DNA of 20,584 nt from an uncultured Christensenellaceae bacterium. GTDB lineage: Bacteria; Bacillota; Clostridia; Christensenellales; Pumilibacteraceae. The number at the start of each line of letters is the position of its first letter. Position 1 is the stretch's first letter. The notes below the pieces were generated by a model. That model had not been told where the DNA came from, made no database searches, and saw nothing but the letters and a program-made list of their open reading frames with translations. The DNA is taken from the NCBI GenBank assembly GCA_910587455.1, contig CAJULK010000021.1, positions 1 through 20,584 of the forward strand, given 5' to 3'. Positions 7,563 to 14,379 of the stretch are shown here, in pieces. A program made the position numbers and the translations under genes.

Positions 7563-9152
7563 CTACACCCACAGCACCGAGCCGATTATAAAATCAGACT
7601 CAGCAGAAAACGCCAACATTATTATATCCGACCAATCGGAAAGCGGACCCTTGTCGCTCTTGAAATCGAAGTGATTAAGTGTGATTTTGTGCCAATTATC
7701 GTCGCTCGGAACGTTTATTTGACAGCCGTACGATTCGGTTTCGTTGCTTACCGCTACGTTGACCGTTTGCGGCTTGCCGCAAAGCATTATTTGAAGCAGA
7801 GAGCCGTTTGCGGCGCGGTAAAGCGGATCGCCGGGCTTGAAAGTGACAAGAGAATGACTGTCGCTTGTAATGCCGTCTATTCCGAAAAGTCCGCTCACTG
7901 CCGATATGCTTCCGCCGTCGGGCGACGTCCATACGTCTTTGCCCATGCTTCCGTCGTAAATAAGACGGCGGCTGACGACCGACATCGGAGGAATACCGAG
8001 CGTTTTGGGAATTAAAGTCAAAAGTCCTGACGACGTAATATATCCGTCGTCGTCAGATACGTTTACAAAAGCATATACGTGTTTTTCGTTTCGCAGCACA
8101 TCTACGTTCGCCATATATTCGCCGTCGCCTATTCCGAGCGGCTTAATGCTCATCCAACTCCGCCGAGTCGGATTGTCTACGCAAAAGGAAGTGAATAACC
8201 GAACATTATCGGTAGGCGGCGGCTCGTCGCCCGATGTTATTCTAATATTAAAATATAATTTATTTTCCGAATTTGCCGCTTTTATTTCGGGACGAACGAA
8301 TTTAGGTTCTCCGTCGGCGGCGCAAGAAGAAAAGAAACCGTTAATTTGCGGATATACCGACTTCATACCGCCCGAGAATGCACGCTCTACTATGCGGAAG
8401 CCGCGGAGCGATACGGTGTTGTCCGCAAGCACGCACATGTGATCGAGCGAACCGTCCTCGTCGTTTGACGCGACCGAAATAAATATCGGTGTTTTGCTGA
8501 GCGGTGCATACGAAGAATTGTCGAAAGCGGCGCGGTAATTTATTATCGGATTGCCCGTTCCGTTCACGGCAGGCAAGATATTCAAAAGAGTTGCGCAGCC
8601 TTTCAATCCGTCGTCGAGTGCCGTTAGTTTATACACCGTACTGCCGCCCAAACCTTTTCCGAGTGCGTATATGTTTTGACCGTCGTATTTGTTTTTAAGC
8701 AGTAAAATTGCCCGACGCGCAAGACAAGTCCATATATACCAACAACAGCTCAATGCGTCTTCCGGAGCGTCGAACGCCGATTTACCGTAGTTGTTGCAAG
8801 ACGAAAGTGATTGCGGATATATTGTAAACCGAAACGCGTCGTCGCGCTCGCCCAAATAATCGAGAACGGCTACAGTATAACCGTAATCATAAAAATACCT
8901 TGCCGTGCCGTCGTTATCGCCGAATTTGTCGGAAAGATACAAAATAACTCCGCGCGACTGCGGATTTTCCAAAATCTTTATATATGCGCGCGCTCGCCCG
9001 TCAGTTGTCGTAAAACCGTCGAAATAGTATTCTTTGACAGTAACGCTGTCTTCCGTTTTGTCTGACAGCGCCGTTTCGTTGAGCGGCAAAGCGTTTACAT
9101 CGTAATCGCGCCAAAGGCTATTGGGGTTTGTTATATCCGAACTGATTCGCAT
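7563..9152 (-). CDS. Alpha/beta-hydrolase-like protein with degenerate nucleophile elbow
   Basis: 529 residues without a signal peptide. Residues of about 30-270 read as an alpha/beta hydrolase of the dienelactone-hydrolase/acetyl-xylan-esterase kind: GVILYLSDKFGD, YFYDYGYTVAVLDYLGE, a helix with a WYIWTCLARRAILLL stretch, IYALGKGLGGS, and TPIFISVASNDEDG. The nucleophile elbow, normally G-x-S-x-G-G, reads G-K-G-L-G-G, so the catalytic Ser is missing and enzyme activity is doubtful. The C-terminal half (about 285-529) looks beta-rich, with two sandwich-like segments, the last resembling a carbohydrate-binding-module-like fold (inference). The start at 9152 is the only Met near the N-terminus. 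A perfect promoter lies so close that the mRNA may have no leader. It heads the run to signal peptidase, degV and rsmG. Confidence 0.75.
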   Translation of the reverse strand: MRISSDITNPNSLWRDYDVNALPLNETALSDKTEDSVTVKEYYFDGFTTTDGRARAYIKILENPQSRGVILYLSDKFGDNDGTARYFYDYGYTVAVLDYLGERDDAFRFTIYPQSLSSCNNYGKSAFDAPEDALSCCWYIWTCLARRAILLLKNKYDGQNIYALGKGLGGSTVYKLTALDDGLKGCATLLNILPAVNGTGNPIINYRAAFDNSSYAPLSKTPIFISVASNDEDGSLDHMCVLADNTVSLRGFRIVERAFSGGMKSVYPQINGFFSSCAADGEPKFVRPEIKAANSENKLYFNIRITSGDEPPPTDNVRLFTSFCVDNPTRRSWMSIKPLGIGDGEYMANVDVLRNEKHVYAFVNVSDDDGYITSSGLLTLIPKTLGIPPMSVVSRRLIYDGSMGKDVWTSPDGGSISAVSGLFGIDGITSDSHSLVTFKPGDPLYRAANGSLLQIMLCGKPQTVNVAVSNETESYGCQINVPSDDNWHKITLNHFDFKSDKGPLSDWSDIIMLAFSAESDFIIGSVLWV

Positions 9153-9159
9153 TTACAGT

Positions 9160-9188
9160 ATTATATACCCGCTCACTCCTTTTGTCAA
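9160..9188 (-). promoter_or_regulatory. Consensus promoter of the hydrolase-lepB-degV-rsmG run
   Basis: Minus strand TTGACA (9183-9188), 17-bp spacer, TATAAT (9160-9165). The -10 box ends 7 nt before the ATG at 9152, so the expected transcription start falls at or next to the start codon. An AAAGGAG sequence lies inside the spacer, upstream of the expected start of transcription, so it cannot serve this mRNA. Confidence 0.85.
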
Positions 9189-9346
9189 GTGATAATCGCA
9201 AAACGAATGTATGTAAACCTCAATCGCAAACAATCGACAAATACCGCAAAATCCGAAATTCACTGTATGCAAAGCAGTTCTTGTTATTATAATGATTTTA
9301 TAACACGACTTTTCCAATGTCGAGCGAGCATATTCGGCGCTAATAC

Positions 9347-9375
9347 TTGACTTTTGCGTGCGCGCCGTTTATAAT
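9347..9375 (+). promoter_or_regulatory. Sigma-A promoter of parB
   Basis: TTGACT (9347-9352), 17-bp spacer, TATAAT (9370-9375). The parB ATG is 28 bases further at 9403, with GGAGAAAG between. parB is therefore expressed from its own promoter, not as the second gene of a parA-parB operon. Confidence 0.85.
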
Positions 9376-9402
9376 AGAAAAAAACTCACGGAGAAAGAAA
9401 TT

Positions 9403-10281
9403 ATGGCACCTGTCAGAAAAGGAGGACTCGGAAGAGGACTCGGCGCGCTTTTGAGCGATATCGAAGAAGAATCGGTAATCAGCACGACGGAATCGTCGGA
9501 AATGCTTCTCGCAAACATCGAGCCGAATATCGATCAGCCGCGTAAGCAGTTCAATAAGGACGCTCTTTCCGCGCTCGTAGAGAGCATAAAGCGTCACGGC
9601 ATAATAACGCCGCTTATCGTTACACCCAAAGACGACGGCAAGTATATGATTATTGCCGGCGAACGCAGATACCGTGCCGCAAAAGCCGCGGGATTGATTT
9701 CCGTGCCCGTGTGTATTCGCGAATGTACGCCCGTACAAATAGACGAACTGTCGCTTATAGAAAACATTCAGCGCGAAGATCTCAACGCAATGGAAGTCGC
9801 CCGTGCGATCAAAAAGCTCATGGACGATTACGGATACACGCAAGAAGAAGCCGCCGAAAGGATCGGAAAAGCCCGCCCTACCGTCGCCAACTTTTTGCGG
9901 CTGATAGATCTTACCGAGCCGGTGCAAAGACTTGTCGAGGACGGTAAACTTTCCGCAGGACATGCCAGATGTCTTGTAGTAGTTACCGACCCCGCAAAGC
10001 AGCTCGAGCTTGCCGAAAAAGGCTGCGGAGAAAAACTGAGCGTGCGTGACTTCGAAAAGCTCGTTAAAAATGCCGTCAGCCCCAAAAAGCCTACCGTACC
10101 CGTTGTCCAAAGCCTCGAACTTAAAGATATGATAGTTCGTATGCAGCGCACGTTCGGAACAAAGGTGTCGCTTCTCGGAAACGATAATAAAGGGCGCATC
10201 TTTATCGACTACTATACTTCCGACGATTTGAACAGATTGGAATCTATGCTCGCTTTTCTCGAAAACAACTACAATAATTGA
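9403..10281 (+). CDS. parB: Chromosome-partitioning protein ParB (Spo0J), CTPase
   Basis: 292 residues. ParB binds parS, closes into a CTP-dependent sliding clamp, and organises the origin region for segregation together with ParA and SMC. Seen: the N-terminal KGGLGRGLGALL (6-17), which in the family contacts and stimulates ParA; the CTP-binding fold with GERRYR (86-91) and ENIQRED (120-126); a helix-turn-helix region, GYTQEEAAERIGKARPTVAN (144-163), for parS recognition; and a C-terminal dimerisation region ending near the stop. The start at 9403 was chosen for the GGAGAAAG site and the conserved N-terminus; the frame is open further upstream to 9358, but that overlaps the promoter. Three parS sites begin directly after the stop codon. 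No parA is next to it, which is unusual. Confidence 0.96.
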   Translation: MAPVRKGGLGRGLGALLSDIEEESVISTTESSEMLLANIEPNIDQPRKQFNKDALSALVESIKRHGIITPLIVTPKDDGKYMIIAGERRYRAAKAAGLISVPVCIRECTPVQIDELSLIENIQREDLNAMEVARAIKKLMDDYGYTQEEAAERIGKARPTVANFLRLIDLTEPVQRLVEDGKLSAGHARCLVVVTDPAKQLELAEKGCGEKLSVRDFEKLVKNAVSPKKPTVPVVQSLELKDMIVRMQRTFGTKVSLLGNDNKGRIFIDYYTSDDLNRLESMLAFLENNYNN

Positions 10282-10297
10282 TGTTTCACGTGAAACA
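10282..10297. promoter_or_regulatory. parS: parS site 1
   Basis: TGTTTCACGTGAAACA, a perfect 16-bp palindrome identical to the canonical chromosomal parS. It begins at the base after the parB stop codon (10279-10281). Confidence 0.95.
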
Positions 10298-10327
10298 AAA
10301 AGCTCTTCCTGACGGAAGAGCTTTTTT
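10297..10327. terminator. Bidirectional terminator between parB and the ferritin-like gene
   Basis: A stem of 13 bp (AAAAAGCTCTTCC, 10297-10309, with GGAAGAGCTTTTT, 10314-10326) has loop TGAC. It is flanked by T runs on the plus strand and by an A-run (T-run on the minus strand) on the other side, so it can stop both converging transcripts. It sits between parS 1 and parS 2. Confidence 0.9.
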
Positions 10328-10334
10328 AATGCAA

Positions 10335-10350
10335 TGTTTCACGTGAAACA
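10335..10350. promoter_or_regulatory. parS: parS site 2
   Basis: TGTTTCACGTGAAACA, identical to site 1, 53 bp away centre to centre. Confidence 0.95.
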
Positions 10351-10378
10351 ATTTTGACATAGACTTATAGGATTTGAT

Positions 10379-10394
10379 TGTTCCACGTGAAACA
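10379..10394. promoter_or_regulatory. parS: parS site 3
   Basis: TGTTCCACGTGAAACA, a canonical variant with C at position 5. It ends at the base before the stop codon (10395-10397, minus strand) of the converging ferritin-like gene. Confidence 0.94.
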
Positions 10395-11654
10395 TCAGCA
10401 ATCTTTTTTGCGTGCTATATTGATATTATCCTCTTTTCTGTTGCGAAGCGTTTTTACGGGGTGATCCGCAACCGTGAATCTGTAATCTTCTCCGAACTCA
10501 TTGATATAAGTGTCGATCACTTTATGGCTGGCGACGTAAGACGGTGATTTATTGACGGTCGAATTGTATTTGAAGTATTCGTAATCGTCGGGCACGTTGT
10601 TAAGATCTGTATATTCTTCGAGCACGGAAGTGTTGCCGACCGTGTTTTTGAGAATATTTCGGATATAGTGCTTATTTTTTTCGCAGTTGTCGTTAAAAGC
10701 GAGCAGCGGCGGGAATTCCGCATTGGGTATGACCTGCGCCCATTCCTTATTCTCGTATTTTTTAAGAAGATCGGCGGCGTAATGCAAGTGCGCAAGCTCT
10801 TGCTCGAAGTGTGCCGTCCAAATCTTTTTAGCTACGTCGTTTGTTTCTTCGTTCATAGCTGAATAGTATAGATAGCACTCTGCGTATTCGTGCATGAGCA
10901 GACATTCGAGCCATGTGGCATTGGGGTCCATAAGCGCTTCGTACTGCGTGACGTGCTCTTCTTCGACCATCGCGATCTCCAAAAACAGCTTGCGGCCGAG
11001 GTCGGAAGTCGGATAGAAAGTACCGAGATTCATATAGAAGTTCATCGTTTGCTGCTCGGCTGCCGTTATGGTCATCGTATGCAGTTTGGTCGCGAGCGAC
11101 GCATCGCACGATATGGAGCGGCGAACGTTATCGAACGGATGGCGGTGCTCGGCGATGGTGGGCCTGCCGGGCATGATCTCGGTATAGCTGCCGACGAGCT
11201 TTTCGCCCGAAATGCCCTGTTCCATTTCGAGAAGATCGCTGAATCTGTACAGGTGATCGAAGTCTTCGAGGAGCGCAAAGTCGAGCGCGGCTTTAACGTA
11301 TTTGTTCTTTTCGGTCTGCGCGAGAATTGCCGTAAGATCGACGGCGAGCTGCTCATATGAAATAGTCGTTTCGAGCATTGTTTCGTCTTTCGGCTTAAAG
11401 AAAGATATACGTTTTTGCTGTTGCTGCTCGAGATTGCGCAAGAACGCTATATCGCGGCGCAGATTGTTATCGGCCGTATGTCTGCTGAGCTGATGCATGA
11501 ACCAGGCTTGTTCGAATTCCGTACCGTTAAGTAGGATCGTGCGCACTTTTGTATATGCGTCTGTGTCGTGTTTGTTGTATGCAGTCGGATATAGCTTTTT
11601 CCAATCCGAAACGCACTTTTCGATTTTGCACGGTTTCTCGTTAAATGGATTCAT
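10395..11654 (-). CDS. Ferritin-like (rubrerythrin-type) diiron-domain protein
   Basis: 419 residues, no signal peptide, strongly alpha-helical. Candidate metal-binding helices: FEQAWFMHQLSRH (about 46-58), LDFALLEDFDHLYRFSDLLE, MVEEEHVTQYEALMD with an EEEH pattern, LLMHEYAECYLYYSAM, and HFEQELAHLHYAADLLKKYE with an E-x-x-H pair. The paired Glu and E-x-x-H motifs on successive helices are the pattern of ferritin-like carboxylate-bridged diiron proteins, which act in peroxide or iron handling or as oxidases. The length suggests two four-helix units or one unit with extra domains. The start at 11654 has a GGAGGT site; the frame is open further but without one. A weak TTTACG/CATAAT promoter may lie near 11677-11704. 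The exact family and reaction are unknown to me. Confidence 0.75.
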   Translation of the reverse strand: MNPFNEKPCKIEKCVSDWKKLYPTAYNKHDTDAYTKVRTILLNGTEFEQAWFMHQLSRHTADNNLRRDIAFLRNLEQQQQKRISFFKPKDETMLETTISYEQLAVDLTAILAQTEKNKYVKAALDFALLEDFDHLYRFSDLLEMEQGISGEKLVGSYTEIMPGRPTIAEHRHPFDNVRRSISCDASLATKLHTMTITAAEQQTMNFYMNLGTFYPTSDLGRKLFLEIAMVEEEHVTQYEALMDPNATWLECLLMHEYAECYLYYSAMNEETNDVAKKIWTAHFEQELAHLHYAADLLKKYENKEWAQVIPNAEFPPLLAFNDNCEKNKHYIRNILKNTVGNTSVLEEYTDLNNVPDDYEYFKYNSTVNKSPSYVASHKVIDTYINEFGEDYRFTVADHPVKTLRNRKEDNINIARKKDC

Positions 11655-11769
11655 AAATAAAAACCTCCGTGCTTCGATTATGGGCAAAACGCGGACGACG
11701 TAAACATGATTTGCTCGATTGAAAGTGAATAAATAATCACATCCGCAGTAGCAAATTGTCATAATACGG

Positions 11770-11778
11770 TGGTATAAT
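11770..11778 (+). promoter_or_regulatory. Extended -10 promoter of the phospholipase-D-type gene
   Basis: TGGTATAAT is a TGn extended -10 element with TATAAT at 11773-11778. There is no -35 match at normal spacing. The -10 ends only 6 nt before the ATG at 11785, so the transcript may be leaderless. A weak GGTGG lies 13 nt before the ATG but overlaps the promoter. Confidence 0.55.
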
Positions 11779-11784
11779 AGAATT

Positions 11785-13227
11785 ATGATGCGACGACGCA
11801 CAAAAAAGGCGATAGCGCTTTACGAAACGCGTATCGCGCCTTCATACATCATAAAGACGGTAATAAGCTGGTTTTTTGCGACGATTTTGTTTTTCGTGAC
11901 GTGCGCGATATTGCCGTTTGCCGCAGATATAAATATTGGAGCGGAAACGGCAAAAAAGGTATCGTTCGAAAACCTTACCGCAACGCGGACGGAATCTGAG
12001 CGGCCCGATTCCGAAAAAGAGCGCGTACAGTTTATACCGACGAGCGAAGCGGCGTTTATAAAGCGGTTGAACTTTGTCGCGAGCGCGCGTCATACGATAG
12101 ATTTTTCGGTATTCGATAATTACGACGACTTGTGGACTCGGCATTTTTACGCAGCGCTGCTCGACGCCGCCGATCGCGGAGTGCGCGTGCGCATTGTCGT
12201 AGACGGCAAAATGGGCAAATTAGACGGCAATAACGTCGAGCTTGGGAAAATATTACAAAATCATAATAATATAGAATTTTATTATTTCAACCCGTTGAAT
12301 ATAGCCGATCCGAGCGCTATAATGGTCAATTTGCACGATAAAATCACCGTTGTCGACGGCAATCGAATGATAGTGGGCGGCGTCAATATGGGGCGCGGCG
12401 CGTATCTATCCAACTACGACGCGGAAGTAATGGTAACGAACAGCGGCGAGAGCGGCAGCGTCGGGCAGGCAATGCGCTACTTTGAATCGCTTCTCGGCAG
12501 CGGAAATGTCAAGCTCAAGCGGACGAAATACAAAAACGACGGCGCAAAAAGCGGGTATATAGCGCGGTACAGGGCATTTATAAACAGTCATGACGCAGCG
12601 GAAACGGACATTTCGGAGCCGGGAATAGCGGCAGATAAGGTTACTTTTCTGTCCAATCGTCCGACGCTTGCCAAAAAAGAGCCCGTGATCATGCAGGCGC
12701 TGTATAATTTGGCGGAAAATTCGTCCAAAACGCTTATCGTAACGCCGTACGCATTGCTCGAAGACGACAAGATAGCGCATTGGCGGTCGATAGCCGCCGC
12801 GAGCGATGAGTTCACGATTGTGACGAACTCGCTGTACAACAGCCGAAACGTTGCCTATAGCGTATATCACGGATGGCGAAGCGACTATATTTGCGACGAT
12901 ATCGCGTTGTGGGAATATCAGGCTGTCGATCAACTGCATGCCAAAATGTACCTTTTCGACGATAGATATACCGTTATAGGCTCGTTCAACTTCGACGAGC
13001 GCAGCGCGCATATCGACACCGAGAGCGTCGTCTTGATAGATTCGTACGAGTTTAACGCGCTTGTCCGCGAATATATAAACAATACTTTTTTGGCAAACAG
13101 CTTGCGAGTTGGCGCGAACAACAAATATATCCCGTCGGATACGGTCAAGGCCGGTGCGGTTCCGCCGAAGAAATCGGCACTGTATACTTTAATGCGTTGC
13201 CTCAAAACGGTAATGTGCCTTCTGTAA
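11785..13227 (+). CDS. Phospholipase D superfamily membrane protein (cardiolipin-synthase-like)
   Basis: 480 residues. One hydrophobic segment near the N-terminus (about 22-46) anchors it. Two HKD motifs follow, both intact: H184-x-K186-x4-D191 (HDKITVVD) and H385-x-K387-x4-D392 (HAKMYLFD). Each is followed by the usual glycine/serine-Asn signature (VGGVNMG; IGSFNFDERS). Paired HKD motifs form a single active site through a phosphohistidine intermediate. Membrane members transfer phosphatidyl groups (cardiolipin synthase) or hydrolyse phospholipids. With a single N-terminal helix rather than the usual two, this may be a cardiolipin synthase relative or a surface PLD-like enzyme. A second ATG follows immediately at 11788. 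It is transcribed divergently from the ferritin-like gene; no terminator was recognised after it. Confidence 0.88.
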   Translation: MMRRRTKKAIALYETRIAPSYIIKTVISWFFATILFFVTCAILPFAADINIGAETAKKVSFENLTATRTESERPDSEKERVQFIPTSEAAFIKRLNFVASARHTIDFSVFDNYDDLWTRHFYAALLDAADRGVRVRIVVDGKMGKLDGNNVELGKILQNHNNIEFYYFNPLNIADPSAIMVNLHDKITVVDGNRMIVGGVNMGRGAYLSNYDAEVMVTNSGESGSVGQAMRYFESLLGSGNVKLKRTKYKNDGAKSGYIARYRAFINSHDAAETDISEPGIAADKVTFLSNRPTLAKKEPVIMQALYNLAENSSKTLIVTPYALLEDDKIAHWRSIAAASDEFTIVTNSLYNSRNVAYSVYHGWRSDYICDDIALWEYQAVDQLHAKMYLFDDRYTVIGSFNFDERSAHIDTESVVLIDSYEFNALVREYINNTFLANSLRVGANNKYIPSDTVKAGAVPPKKSALYTLMRCLKTVMCLL

Positions 13228-13429
13228 CCGAACGATACTGTATTACAGTCGGTGAAAACTTTCGGACGGCGGCCGTTCATTCGGCAGAATTCGCATTAAA
13301 ATAAAAAACGAAATCATATAATTTTATAATATCGCATAATATTATTGTTTAATAATATTAGTACACGATGCACGTAAAAATTCGGATTAAGGTCGAAAAA
13401 AGTCGTCTGAAACGGCGCGCTGAGACAGA

Positions 13430-13508
13430 ATTTTTCATGAATAGGGGATTTTTCGCATACCCTTACCGTGGTGCTAAACCGACGGTTTAGTAAATCCGAA
13501 TTTTTATG
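13430..13508 (+). repeat. Palindromic intergenic repeat, copy 2
   Basis: Core CTAAACCGACGGTTTAG (13474-13490) with flanks GGATTTTTCGCATACCC upstream and TAAATCCGAATTTTT downstream. It aligns with copy 3 over about 75 bases in the same orientation with scattered differences. Confidence 0.75.
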
Positions 13509-13705
13509 ATTTTTTGTAATGCGTCTAAATTTTCGGCGGCAATATATCGCGTTGATTTATTGCCGGCGCACGACGGTGGCGAAGGGACGAGCGGGGGCGA
13601 CGCGAAGCCGCGGCAAAACCGAGAAACGGCAATCGAGCCGATTGAATATGCGAGCAAATATTCGCGCGCAATCGAAAGACAGAAAAAAAGCATACTCCTA
13701 CTCGA

Positions 13706-13790
13706 AATTTTTCACGACGAGAGGATTTTTCGTATACCCATACCGTTGCACTAAACCGACGGTTTAGTAAATCAAGATTTTTTGATGTTT
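13706..13790 (+). repeat. Palindromic intergenic repeat, copy 3
   Basis: Core ACTAAACCGACGGTTTAGT (13750-13768) is a 9-bp inverted repeat with a single central base. Flanks are GGATTTTTCGTATACCC upstream and AAATCAAGATTTTTT downstream. The downstream flank plus core match copy 1 at 1500-1532 on the other strand. Confidence 0.75.
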
Positions 13791-13845
13791 CTTAACAGAC
13801 GCGGTTTCGGTCAATATGTCGCCGACCGAAAATATTTTGCGCGCT

Positions 13846-13876
13846 TTGGCATAAGTTATGCAAAACGGTGTATATT
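13846..13876 (+). promoter_or_regulatory. Probable promoter of the 47-residue peptide gene
   Basis: TTGGCA (13846-13851), then TGTATA after 17 bp or TATATT after 19 bp (13871-13876). The start codon follows about 60 bp later with an AAAGGGGG ribosome site. The match is moderate. Confidence 0.45.
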
Positions 13877-13935
13877 CGGGCGGCAGAGTGTACAAACTAA
13901 AATAGCGTAAGAAAAATATAAAGGGGGAAAACGAA

Positions 13936-14079
13936 ATGGCTACGAAGAAGACGGAAGTTAAAAAGTCTGCTACTCGTACGTGCGGCAGCAAGAGCGGCAT
14001 ATCGAAGAACTGCGGTTCCAAGACCGAAAGCAAAACCGTTCGCGCATGTTCGAGCAAAAAGACAGGCTCGACAAAATAA
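13936..14079 (+). CDS. Small Lys/Ser-rich peptide with three cysteines, unknown function
   Basis: 47 residues, very basic, free of long hydrophobic stretches and of signal peptide. Lys, Ser and Thr make up more than half. Three cysteines (16, 26, 38) each head a near repeat: TCGSK, NCGSK, ACSSK. The case for a real gene is a good ribosome site (AAAGGGGG, 13919-13926) with normal spacing, a plausible promoter, and a long intrinsic terminator immediately downstream (14104-14149), which makes it a complete single-gene unit. It does not have the six-cysteine pattern of the clostridial SCIFF peptide. Possible roles (metal or nucleic-acid binding, modified peptide precursor) are guesses; no modifying enzyme is adjacent. 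Confidence 0.7.
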   Translation: MATKKTEVKKSATRTCGSKSGISKNCGSKTESKTVRACSSKKTGSTK

Positions 14080-14103
14080 GAATTCAACTACATCTTTTTA
14101 CGC

Positions 14104-14149
14104 AACCCAAAGCACCCGTATGCCTCACGGCACGGGTGTTTCGGGTTTT
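14104..14149 (+). terminator. Terminator of the small peptide gene
   Basis: A long hairpin: AACCC (104-108) with GGGTT (143-147 of the same block), an inner CACCCGT/ACGGGTG stem, then GCC-TCAC-GGC. One mismatch and a two-base bulge break it. It ends in TTTT and starts 25 bp after the stop codon at 14079. Confidence 0.8.
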
Positions 14150-14326
14150 ACGGATTTTGCGCGGCGGTAATGCCTATGTGCCTATCTTACGGTTTCCGAC
14201 ACGACCCGCCGCCGAGCAAAAACATATTATGCGAAACGAATTTGCGTAAGGAGAAATTCGTCGGCGCGCGGCATGTTTATTCTATCGCACGCGTTCGAAC
14301 GGCAAACGCGATCGACCCATATTCGG

Positions 14327-14354
14327 TTGACAAAATCGGCAAAAATAGTATAAT
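14327..14354 (+). promoter_or_regulatory. Sigma-A promoter of the PHP gene
   Basis: TTGACA (14327-14332), 16-bp spacer, TATAAT (14349-14354). The gene starts 26 bp downstream. Confidence 0.8.
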
Positions 14355-14379
14355 AAAAAAAACTGCTGCGAGGAGATGT

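Larger units (their letters stand above)
13228..13935. other. Gene-poor intergenic region carrying repeats
   Basis: I see no supported gene in these 700 bases. Short open frames on both strands across 13487-13767 overlap repeats, lack ribosome sites and have unconvincing translations. The stretch holds two direct copies of a palindromic repeat about 277 bp apart (see repeats), an AT-rich segment (13310-13370), a GTCGAAAAAAGTCG motif (13392-13405), and the promoter of the small peptide gene at its right end. Confidence 0.6.

Noticed and set aside
9340..10110. Minus-strand open frame of about 256 codons
   Set aside because: Antisense to parB and runs through its promoter; no motif or ribosome site.
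13430..13790. Insertion sequence or composite transposon bounded by the two direct repeats
   Set aside because: The 200 bases between the repeats carry no transposase and I see no target-site duplication.
13936..14079. SCIFF (six-cysteine) peptide precursor
   Set aside because: Only three cysteines in a different arrangement, and no radical SAM maturase next to it.
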